A stretch of DNA of 64,000 nucleotides from Gerris lacustris. Lineage: Eukaryota > Arthropoda > Insecta > Hemiptera > Gerridae. The notes under the pieces were generated by a model. The model ran no database searches, was not told the origin of the DNA, and saw nothing but the letters and a program-made list of their open reading frames with translations. Positions 1-9,737 of this stretch are shown here, in pieces. The DNA lies in assembly GCA_951217055.1 (NCBI GenBank), contig OX578277.1:116557904-116621903 (forward strand), given 5' to 3'. The position numbers and the translations under genes were made by a program. The stretch's first letter is position 1, and the number at the start of each line of letters is the position of its first letter.

Positions 1-1389
1 CGCGATAAAATGTCATAACGAACTAGATTCTATGGGTTAAATGCAACAAAAAATGTCGAGTAAGCATATGCCCATTTCTCAATAGTTCTCTAAATTTCAT
101 TTCAGAATCACTCATTGATTTTTAAATTATAAGCTGCTAAGCATCTTTTAAGTCCTTTTACATTTAATTTTTTTTTTAAATTTGACTATGAAATTCCAGA
201 GCTTTCTACTCTTAATTGAGGGATGTTAGAAATGTGGTGGATTCAGAATAATCTTCTGCTTTTCATAAGCTTTTGAATGGTAAAATTATAATTAAAGTTT
301 AAGATGAGTAAATAGTTTTTGAATTATGGTGGATTGAGTGTTACCATGTGTGAAATTATTCGAACAGGATCTCAACCTATTCTTGTACAAATGCAAAATA
401 GTCTCCCCAAACGAAACCACAGCACTTAGGGTTCTTATAAGAAATTTGACGCTGAACAGAAGAGTTCATATAAAAATCACAGGGAAGTACTTGCGTCTAA
501 GTACCTTTTATGGTTTTGTAGATGATTATAATTACACACCCGTTATGTAATTATGATTTTACCACATTTTTGCGAATTGCGCCTGCGCATATTTAATTTT
601 TAACTTCTGTACATTTTTCCTGTGGTTCGGCCCAAAAGTTGCACCAGTGTTTCAAATTGCAGTTCTTTAGCTTACACGGTTAGGGCCCCATGAACCAAAG
701 AGTGACGGACAGACGGACATATCACCCTCGGCATAAGGGTTTTGAGAAATATCTACAATACCCTAAAAAATGTATCTGGAAAGGCTTCGTTTACAAGATA
801 TTTGCAAAAAAACAAAACACCATTATGGGACGGAAACTCCTGATTTTCAGCGAAATTACAAAGTTCAACGACGCTGTTACTTTCTTAGTCAACGCTTTAA
901 TTCCTAAAAGATTTTGATGTAGAGAACTAGAATTAATCTGATTCTTATGGTAGGAAGCGTATTATTTAAGGATAAACATCCAAATATTTGAATTTTAAGG
1001 TTAAACGTCCAAAAATGGTGTTTTTTTTTAATTTTCTTTCGAATATCTCGTAAATGAAGCCTTTCCAGATCCATTTTTATATGAACTCTTCTTGTTCAGC
1101 GTCAGATTTCCTATAAGAACCCTAAGTGTTGTGGTTTCGACCAGAGACACTATTTTTGCATTTTTAATTTAATCCTGTCCGAATAATTTCACAATCCAAA
1201 AACTAGTCCGTTGATCTCAGACATTAATTATACCATCTTTCATTTGATACCTCACTCGAAAAATTGAGTTTTCCACTAACTTGCGAATTGCGGATGTGCA
1301 CGCGCGTATAAAATTGTAATTTTATTTTTATTTTTCCTATGTGTGGGTCAAAAAATTACACCAGTATTCCAAACTTCCAACTACAAAAG
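1..1389. repeat. Degenerate inverted-repeat patch
   Basis: No gene is seen here. A segment at about 345-478 recurs in inverted form at about 1079-1205, sharing the words ACTTAGGGTTCTTATA and AAGAGTTCATATAAAAAT. A second short stretch near 771-813 (TCTGGAAAGGCTTC) also recurs inverted near 1035-1075. The arrangement suggests a decayed foldback element or two copies in opposite orientation. The short open frames at 338-550 and 690-917 lie inside these repeats and do not look like genes. Confidence 0.55.
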
Positions 1390-1747
1390 TTATAAAAAGC
1401 GCGCAGACAATTAAAATTAAACGGGAAATCAGAAGAGTTCTTTTGATATAGGAGCAAATAAATGTACTATTGTGCGCATGTGGAAAAAAAACGCAAATGG
1501 GTTCAGAAGGTTGAATGTTATATGGGAACAACAATGGGCTAATTATGACTTACCATCCAAATATCATTCAAATCGGACGAGAAAATTTTAAGATATGTTG
1601 GTCCAAAAAATTGAGTGACTGACAGAAACGGAAGCAAAAAAATTCCCTGATGTCTGAAACGGATTTTTGTCTTAGAATTTTTTAAATCGGAGACATAAAT
1701 TATTTTCGTTCTTCAGAACGGTCACATACCTCGTAGCTTCCGTTAAG
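1390..1747 (+). repeat. Family G repeat, partial copy
   Basis: Shares with the fuller copy at 43843-44369 the ordered words GTGCGCATGTGG, CAGAAGGTTGAA, ACAATGGGCTAAT, TCCCTGATGTCTGAAA and a GTAGCTTCCGTTA end. The first third of the family is missing. Confidence 0.6.
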
Positions 1748-2390
1748 TCGCCGGCAGATTAACTTTTTCCAGAGCCTTTTTAGTAGCAGCTAATGGAGCG
1801 AGTGCATCGAGTACACTGGGCTAGTTTACCAGCTGCTTGTAAAAAAGCCGGCTTGTAGCTTGTAAACTCGCCCCGTGTACTTGAGGCTTTACCTTCGTTA
1901 AGCACGGAAGCAAAATCAGTGCAATACTTGTTAATTGCTACAATCCGAAGATTCACTTAGTTAATAGAAATGTTTGTTTGTTTTTTGGACATTATAATCA
2001 TACTATTTCTCGAAATTCCAAATTTGAAGGTATGACGTCACACTGTGACGCCATAGATATAGATATAACCTGATCTGCTTCAATGATATTTCCCAAGCAT
2101 CACTTGTCTGCGGGGCTGTCAGACACAGATCCCTAATCTAACTATCTTACACTTCCCCACTGCCTAGAGATTTACACTAATGTATTTTATAAATGAACGA
2201 TGTATGGCATGTTATGCTGACTAAGAACTTGTTCTTTAGTCGTCTGTAATATTAGCCGCCATCATTACAAAAGTGCCTACTTTTTAGGGTTACATAGGTT
2301 ATTTAGATTAATATTAATAATAACCTATTAGCAAATATAATATTAATAATTACTTATTAGTTAGATAAGCCACTAAAAAGTTTAACTTTT
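1748..2390. other. Intergenic, no gene seen
   Basis: AT-rich sequence without a supported coding region. A short inverted relation (AGCTTGTAAA / TTTACCAGCTGCTTG) occurs near 1826-1865, and there is an AT-rich stretch at 2300-2360. Nothing else is assignable. Confidence 0.5.
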
Positions 2391-2970
2391 TACTTTCTCA
2401 TATAAAGAGAAAGTATTGTGATGGCGCGAAAATTCGATTTTGAGAATTTGATGGATTTACAAGTTTTGAGGTCCCTTGAGTCCAAAAAAGTGGTTTTTAA
2501 AAAATGTCTGTCCGTCGTCTGTCGTCTGTCTGTGCACACGCCTGGAGCCTGAGCTACTGGGCCGATTTTGACGAAATTTGGCATACATGTTCAGAAAAAT
2601 CATACCCCGAGGCGAAATCGAGAAATGAATTTTAGCTCCAAATTTGTTGGCGCTACCCCCAAAAACTCTGAAAAAACGTGAAAAAAAAAAAAATTCTCGA
2701 AAACGGTTCCGACGATTTTGATTAAAAATTCTAAAAGGAATCCATTTAAATACGGATCCAACGATATAAGCAGTTTTCCCGGGAAAAATCTAGTTCCTGA
2801 GAAAATAGCTTAAAACGTGGACGGAGAGATCCCGGGTTCGATTTCCCGCCCTGGAGAAGTTATTTTTATGGTAAATTTTGATATAATTTTCAATAATAAT
2901 TAAAGGTACTTACAAAATCTAATAAATGGAAAAGATTGGACAAGTATTATGAACTTGTATATGAGAAAGT
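2391..2970 (+). repeat. Family R element, copy 1 (TIR plus subterminal hairpin)
   Basis: A 580-bp element bounded by ACTTTCTCATATA at the left and its complement TATATGAGAAAGT at the right. Just inside the left end the sequence folds back on itself (ACTTTCTC...GAGAAAGT) and is followed by ATTGTGA. Near the right end is a tRNA B-box-like word (GGTTCGATTTCC at about 2836). An inverted second copy lies at 32695-33253, which supports the boundaries. No coding capacity is seen. Confidence 0.7.
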
Positions 2971-3174
2971 TTGTCTGAGTTGCCTCGGACCGATTTTTTT
3001 TTTGGTGCACTGTGCATGTGCGTACACAAAATTGTAATTTATAAAAAAGTAGGAATTTTATTCCGAAAGTTTTCATCGGCCTATCATAAGGTAGGTATTA
3101 GCATGAATTATCTCAAAAGTTTGGGACTTGCCGTGGGCAGAAAATGTTGGCCCTCAAAACGCAATTCTGGTATT

Positions 3175-3430
3175 AAATCTCCAATTAGAGTGGCACATAG
3201 CTTCCTCGTGTCATATCGTGAATACTTTAATGGTATTATACTTTTATAATCCAATATGGTCTAATTTATTTATTCTCCGGTCATCTGTCGACTACATTCG
3301 ACAAACCACCTAAATTTTAAAACCACATAAATTACTTAAAAATCAGACGAGTACTTTTAAAGATAAAGGAGTTAGTCATGAAACCAAAAATGTTCCTCGG
3401 ATGTCTGTAACGATTTATGTCCTAAATGTT
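3175..3430 (+). repeat. Family G repeat, left-end fragment
   Basis: Begins with the family's left-end words (CAATTAGAGTGGCACATAG, CTTCCTCG) and continues through TCGACTACATTCGACAAACC to the GATGTCTG segment, with internal deletions relative to the copy at 43843-44369. Confidence 0.5.
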
Positions 3431-3624
3431 TGAATTCAGAGTTTTAAATTTGGAAATATCGTTTAGGTAAATTTTAATGAACCTTATCTGAAATACTGGG
3501 AGACAATGAAGACTCCATAAGACAACTATTCTCCTACTTACAAGATGCTGACTTACTAGAAGAAATATAGATTTCAATCAAATTCAACTATGTAGAAGAA
3601 GAGATTCAAGGATAGCAACCATGG

Positions 3625-3626
<2 letters not shown>

Positions 3627-3659
<33 letters not shown>

Positions 3660-3751
3660 CAATAGATACAAATAATTAACGAAAAAATGTTTAGGGCGTT
3701 AATGAACATATGTCAAACACCCTATAAATAAATAAATAAATAAATAAATTT
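3627..3751. repeat. Poly(A) tract and (AAAT)n microsatellite
   Basis: A run of about 30 A residues starts at about 3627, and an AAAT tetranucleotide array lies at about 3727-3750. The poly(A) could mark the 3' end of a retroposed element, but no coding or SINE body is recognisable upstream. Confidence 0.8.
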
Positions 3752-3869
3752 AAATGTATCAATTTAAGCGTATAGTTTTTCCCCCAAGGAAAAATCTATT
3801 TTTAGAGATATTAATAGAAAATAAATCCGATTTTGCAAAATATAAAACAAATCGAATTAGATTTTGCTA

Positions 3870-4062
3870 CCGAGCTTACCGCAGGTAACGGGAGCCATGT
3901 GATCGTCCTAAAGAATGTATTTTCTTTATGTCTCCGTTAATTAATGTAAAATAATAGTCATTAAAATATACGCGATATGACTCGTGGAAGCTATGTGCCA
4001 CACTACTTGCACTATCGCTATGTATATACGAGAGTTTTGTTCGAGTTTGTCGAACCGTTCTT
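3870..4062 (-). repeat. Family G repeat, internally deleted copy
   Basis: Reading the minus strand, both family ends are present: GTGTGGCACATAGCTTCCAC at the right and the complement of ACCGAGCTTACCGCAGGTAA at the left. The middle is largely deleted, giving about 190 bp. Confidence 0.55.
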
Positions 4063-4640
4063 ATTTTCATAAATACGTACTATATGTATAGAGAAAATAT
4101 TTATTAAGGCCTCATAATTCCAAAAAATGGTTTTCAAAATATGTCTGTAGAGACACGAGGAACTTCTGGGCTAACTTAACCTAAAATGTATTATGTTCAA
4201 TTAATTCGCTCTAAATTTAGAAGCGCTCCCCCCCACCCCCCCAAAAAAAAATTTTTTTTGAAACTGTTTTTACGATTTTGATTAAAATGAAAATCCTAAA
4301 ATGGTGACCACCTCCAACCATCTCTAACCAGCTCTGACCATCTCTGTCACTTTTGATGGTTTCAGGTGATGTAATGTCTCGAGTGCTGTTTCCTACCCAA
4401 CAGTATATCTGTGGGAGATCTTCTCGCTGCTGGCTACTGGAGTGTTTCTACAGCTGACAAGGAAGATAAGAGAATGTTCTCTGCTATCACTTGTTGAATG
4501 TTGCTTGATGCTAAGCTTGACTGCTGTGGTTCAAGCGAGTTATAAGGTACGTTTATACTTCCATCATAACTAACTTTGTATTCATTATTAAATCATTCAA
4601 TATTCATGTAGATTATAGGTTTGTCCCTTTTAGTATCTAG
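4063..4640. other. Intergenic, no gene seen
   Basis: Low-complexity C and A runs near 4230-4258 and a short run of related words (ACCA.CTCT) near 4305-4345. No exon or element end could be supported. Confidence 0.4.
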
Positions 4641-5910
4641 ATCACTACGGTGTGGGTCGGTAAGGGTAAAAGAATTTTTTTAAAAAACATTCATCTTAAT
4701 GGGCTATATTTCGCCTCCACCGAGGCATATTCGTGCCTGAAACATCACATTAACATACATCAAATCGAGAACAATAAATTTAAACAGCTGATAGGTGTGT
4801 AACATTTTAGATTGTTAATTTTTTTATATATAAAACATACCGGTAAAAATTGTATTTTGGCTTTACATAAGTAGGTGAGATTAACTAGTCAATATCTTCC
4901 AATCAAATTGGATTTGTCATACTTCACATATAATCTCAACACTTTCTTCAACATTTAACTTAATAATTTAACAAATTAACAATATAACACATACATATAA
5001 CGTAATAAATTAAACGAATAAAAATACGGGCGAGATCAACATGGTAACTTGAGGTAACCTAACTTTAACCTTCCGTTTATTATAAGGAATGGAAACGAGA
5101 GAAGAAAAAACTATTTTTGATAAAATGGTATTATATTTATTTTTTGAGACATTTATTATTTTGTTATTTTTATATTATTAAATTATTTATTTTATTCATA
5201 ATAACTGAAAAACTTAATTTTACGATTTATGTTATGACGGGAATTTTGATTTAAATGGCTATTGTTTCTTTAAGACAGCAGAATAGTACTTGTTAATGTC
5301 TTTGGAGTCTGTTTTGAAATTTACGGTATTATCTGTCATTGCTATATAACAGGCTTCTAAGTATTTTCTTTAGGATTCTTTTATTTCCATGTCTAAAATT
5401 TTTACATCTAGATTTATTTGATGGTTGTTGCTTCTTGTATGTATGGAAAGGGCAGTCTTATCATTTCTGGCTTTTATATCATATTTGTGTTGCTTTAATC
5501 GATTTTCCAGAGTTTGTGTAGTTTCACCAATGTAGACTTTGTCACAGTCGTTGCAATTAATTTTATAAATTATGTTGGATTTTTTGTTTTTTTCCGTTGG
5601 GACTTTTAAATTGTGGTGGAAAACAGATCTTAATTTACTAGTTGGTTTGAAACCAAATTTTATTTTATCACAGTTTATAGTTTGAGTTATAAGGTCGTTT
5701 ATGAATATACCACTGATGTTAGTGGATATACAGCTACCCATCGGAATGTTACACACCTATCAGCTGTTTAAATTTATTGTTCTCGATTTAATGTATGTTA
5801 ATGTGATGTTTCAGGCACGAATATGCCTCGGTAGAGGCGAAATATAGCCCATTAAGATGAATGTTTTTTAAAAGCATTCTTTTACCCTTACCGACCCACA
5901 CCGTAATGAT
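4641..5910 (-). mobile_element. Penelope-like element with inverted terminal arms
   Basis: Two arms of about 166 bp, 4641-4806 and 5745-5910, are near-perfect inverted copies (shared words CAGCTGATAGGTGTGT and GGCTATATTTCGCCTC). Between them, on the minus strand, lies the GIY-YIG endonuclease remnant at 5285-5756. PLEs typically encode reverse transcriptase followed by a GIY-YIG endonuclease and often end in repeated or inverted pseudo-LTR arms. Most of the reverse transcriptase is gone, so this copy is dead. Each arm holds a GCCTC-loop-GAGGC stem followed by GAAA, possibly a decayed hammerhead motif; the CTGANGA box is not intact. Confidence 0.75.
5285..5756 (-). pseudogene. PLE reverse transcriptase/GIY-YIG endonuclease remnant
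   Basis: The minus-strand frame contains IPMGSCIS, resembling the PMGSPLS block of PLE reverse transcriptase, joined within about 20 residues to SKLRSVF and then to a GIY-YIG domain (IIYKINCNDCDKVYIGETT, LENRLKQHK). The frame hits a TAA at about 5370 and then continues in the same register as RKYLEACYIAM...NTVNFKTDS, the usual C-terminal part of the domain, so the stop is a nonsense change. The close spacing of the RT-like and endonuclease blocks implies an internal deletion. Non-functional. Confidence 0.75.
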
Positions 5911-6514
5911 TCAATATTCATTTATTGTTTAATTTTGGTGTTAAACGGGTGGCGTAGTAATATTCGTCACCTCAATGCAAGAAGTAGAAAATTTACCATT
6001 GTTGGATCATCATCATTTAGACCAAATTTTTTGTCAGGGGATTCAATGCAATAACTAGATAAGTCTTATTCCTAGCCTATCACTTTTTAAAACTCCAATT
6101 ACTATGTTGATGTAAAAAACAAACAGAATCTAATCAACAATAAAAAATGTTTTAGGCCATTAATCTGAAAACATGAAATTTGGAGTTACCTACTTGTTGC
6201 ATTGAGGTGACGCTATACACCTGGATTAAACTGGATGAATTTTAATGTTAAGTTAAATACAGTTGGTAACTGATAAATAAACATTCGGAAGTTATAGATG
6301 TCTCGTTTTTTAGTTAGTGTATCAATTAAATCCCTCAGTAGTAAGGATCAGTTTTAAAGGTCAAACTACTCAAATTTTAAATATAAAAAAGTCCTCCCCC
6401 AGTATTCGTTTATTTACTCATAAATTCTCGACGAGTGTGTCATTCTATTGTTAAATATATTATAAGATCAAATTTTCACTAGAATACCGCAATCCGTGTG
6501 TACGAGATTCAAAA
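5911..6514. other. Intergenic, no gene seen
   Basis: AT-rich sequence with no open frame, RNA motif or element terminus that could be supported. Confidence 0.4.
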
Positions 6515-6790
6515 ATGTATCGGGATGGAGGAGTGGCTCGGCGGCTTTTGGACGGGCTCCATCCTCGTAGATCCAACCTAGTGTTTATATCAATTTAAAC
6601 AGGGCGAGACAGTTTTAGCAGTGAGGTATTTAGGCTTGGAAAGCTAAGAAAGAGGAAAATGTGGGTGCATCCCATTTACCACGGCGTGGAGAAAAAGGTG
6701 CTTTTACTTTGATGTATGTACAATGAACTTACGACTGACAAAGTTCTACAAAGATTTTAATTATTTCTGGATGACGCTAATCATTATTTG
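6515..6790 (+). pseudogene. PIF/Harbinger-type transposase fragment (frameshifted)
   Basis: At 6632-6703 one frame reads RLGKLRKRKMWVHPIY. This resembles the R/K-rich block followed by W-V-H/R-P-I that precedes the nuclease domain of PIF/Harbinger transposases (ALP1/HARBI1-like proteins). About 40 bases on, after a frame change, come ELTTD and KFYKDFNYFWMT, matching the E-L...D..KFY.YFRM block that follows in that family. Stops and shifts separate the pieces. Upstream, 6515-6577 is open (MYRDGGVARRLLDG) and may belong to it. A relic; the family assignment rests on motif memory only. Confidence 0.5.
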
Positions 6791-9160
6791 AGGAGTTCAA
6801 GTATGTATAATTAAAATGTTATATTTAATGTAAATAAATATGAGGATGAGTGCGAATCAACAATCTGAATTAGCTCCGTGTTCCATAATGTAACATTAGC
6901 CACTTGATTTGGAAATGAATCGAAGCGGTCGACTATCCCTAGAGACTCAAGTTAAGAATTTCATACGAATCGCCTACTGAAATAGTAGTCTGGACAGCGC
7001 TACTTTGTTTTTGCTTCGATTGTACCCTTTATTTGCTAACCGGATTCCAGAATCACTATTCTGAAGGGGCCTGTGACAAATAGAGTTGACTTTAAGTATA
7101 TATTCGTTGAGAGGTGAGACATCCTTTACACCAATAATCCGGGTGAGTGGATATGTGGAATAGCTAATCCTTCCGTTCTAAATTTGGCTACCTTTTAAAT
7201 AGAGCGACCCACTGTTCCCTGTGACGTCCACTACATATAGTTATACAAGGCTTAATGGCAAGCCCAGGCTGTTGTGCCACAAATCATTTTCGCCCCCGAA
7301 GGAGCCCACCCAGGAAGGAGAACCAACAAGTCAGTCCACAAGTTCCACAACTTGTTGAACCAACAAGTTCAGTCTACTTGTCCAGCGTTGTTCGCTTCTC
7401 AAAGTCCCTTTGATCGGCCTCTCTTCTTTCTTCCCATGGGATTCCACTCTAAAGCCTTTAATTCTATCGCATCTTCTACTATTTTCACGGTGTGAACTGC
7501 TCCATTTTCTATCTCGCATTTGTTGGTCTTAGAGCCCGCACGCAATCCTCCATAATTCCTCATTTGGAACAATAACTGAACACCACTTCAACGTTAAAAT
7601 ATCCGATCAAGGCTTAAAGAAATTATAAACCACTTCCGCTTATTCTAGTTACTATAATGTTTTTATTGATACAAATACCGATTTTGGCAGATTATTTTAT
7701 AATAATCTATTTAATTGTTTCTTCCGTAATTACCGAACGTAACGGGAACAAAAAATATCTCCAGAATAGCCCATGATTCGATAATATGTTAGACTAAGAA
7801 GTAGAATATGAACAAGCAGCTTATCCGTTAAGTTAAGTCGATTGCTTCCAATTAATATCACGATGCTTAAACACATCCTAAACTTGTTCTTCCACAGAAA
7901 ATCTAGAATCCTATGTATAGATTAGCATTTACCATACAGGGGTTAGGATTTGCACAGCCATAGAAATAGTGTACTACGTTGAATCAAAAGCTTAAAGGCT
8001 TATTGGTGTTAAGAGTCCAATACAAATAATCTTCAGCAAGAGATTTGCAAATGAGATTGTTTAATCCCTAAATTACTAAACTTCTGCAACAATGACTTTC
8101 AAGACAACTGCTCATGTATTGTATGGTATTTAGTATTAGCAATTAAGTTACATGCTTAAGGGCAACTATTTTTTAGAATTATTCTTGCAGTTGCTATAAA
8201 ACAGGATATAAAACAGATAACCTTGCTCTCTTTAGGGTTTCGAGGTCACCCTAGAAACCCTTATGCTTTTGGTAGTTCGCCCGTCCGTCCTTCGCATCTT
8301 GGATCATATCTCCCGACCCTATTGTAGCTAAAGATTTGAAATTTAAACTTTTTTGGCAAAAAACAGGAAAAATGTTGCAAACTTCACAACTCAAAATTTC
8401 TTAGATCAGCGAACAATTGTCAACTGATTGCAACATTTTTTTATTTTTTGTGGTTTTTGAGTGGGGAATAATTTTAAAGGTTTTGAAATGTAGATTACAA
8501 ATGTATATGGTTTTTCTAAAATAGCGGCCACTTTATCCCCAAATGAACCAAATATGTGCATATCTAAGGCGCTAAAGGATAATTTGCACACTTTGCTCCC
8601 CCAAAATGAACTTTTTATACATATTTTAGTAAAAGGTTTTTCATACTTTTGTCAAGTATAGCATTTATATATATTTGTATAAACATCCACACTTTGATAG
8701 GCCCTCCACTGCACCTATGGAGTTAGTTTTTGTCAAAGGATCTCACAATCTTAGACTGTAAAATTTAGAATAAGTAAATTGGTTATGACTTGTCCTAGAA
8801 ATATTTTAGAATAGTTGGAATTCACAAAATCTTAAATTCCTCCCAAATTAATCGTTTATTGTGTCGACATATTTTGACTCAGCAACAGCGTTTTAGTTCA
8901 TAGCGGTTATAAAGTAGGGTTAACCCAACACTCTGTCCATTGACCATGCAGGGCCTTATAAGTGATCGTGAGTTTCATGATGACAGTCATATTTTTTAAT
9001 AACCTAGGTGTTTAGTTGATTGATGCACAACTCATAGTCACACCCTGACCAGAAGGATCCTCCATTGTGACAAACCCATTAAGCGATAAGTTAGTTGATA
9101 AGGCCTATAAAATTTAGGTGAGATTTGAAAATACAAAAAAAAAATAAAAAAAATAAACAG
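6791..9160. other. Long gene-poor stretch downstream of the opsin gene
   Basis: No exon is supported. The small open frames at about 7274-7495 (plus) and 7331-7519 (minus) overlap on opposite strands and resemble nothing recognised. A palindromic patch with ACAAGTT/AACTTGT words lies at about 7330-7385. The segment 8214-8400 resembles other dispersed non-coding repeats in the window by composition (CGTCCGTCC followed by a CTCCCGACC word). Confidence 0.4.
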
Positions 9161-9198
9161 AATGAAATGCAGAGTGAAATATATTTATGAAAAAATAT

Positions 9199-9204
9199 TT
9201 TATT
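9199..9204 (-). promoter_or_regulatory. Candidate poly(A) signal of the opsin gene
   Basis: AATAAA on the minus strand, about 400 bases beyond the opsin stop codon. It is the first perfect hexamer I found on that strand downstream of the gene. Confidence 0.35.
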
Positions 9205-9604
9205 TTGTTTTTGTTTGTACAACGACTTGGGTTTACATTATTTGTAGATTCTTGGATGTTATTTGTATAATAGTTTTCATGGTGATTGGGGACGGTGGCG
9301 TTGACTCCGAGTCTGAAGTTCTACGCAGAGAGAGACTAGGGTAAGCATGTTGATCTATGTACAAGATGCAAGGGAAGGAGCTGTGGGCAGAACGCTCCGT
9401 CCATCCGTTGTAAAGTCAGTCGTACCAACGTGACGTATTTCCGTTTCACAGTTCCGGGTCGAGTTCCTTTAAAGTCGATATGAATTCGATCTAAATATTA
9501 GATCTTGTGCCGTTTAATTTTAACGATGTTAAATGTTAGTTTTAAAAAAATAAAAACTAAGTTGCAAAAACGTTTGTTTTTGACGGCATCGCTCGGTGCC
9601 ACGT

Positions 9605-9737
9605 TTAGGCCGGTGGGGCCTTCTCCTGGGTCATGGTGGTGACTCCGCTCGCCACGGACTGGGTGTCTCCAGCGGGAGCCGCGGCGCAAGCAAGGCTCGG
9701 GTATTTCTTCTGCAGCGCCAGCTTGTACTTAGGATGG
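9605..9737 (-). CDS. LW opsin coding exon 6 (C-terminal tail)
   Basis: Acceptor at 9739-9738 (TTTGCAG). Encodes the HPKY of helix 8, the palmitoylation-type Cys in PSLACA, and a Ser/Thr-rich tail ([13 protein letters not shown]) ending in TAA at 9607-9605. The nearby Ser and Thr residues are plausible arrestin/kinase sites. Confidence 0.93.

Noticed and set aside
4690..4730. Hammerhead ribozyme in the 4.6-5.9 kb PLE arms
   Set aside because: The GCCTC/GAGGC stem followed by GAAA is conserved in both arms, but the required CTGANGA box is not present, so it is not called as a ribozyme.
7274..7519. Overlapping open frames on both strands
   Set aside because: They are short, mutually overlapping on opposite strands, without a domain or splice context.
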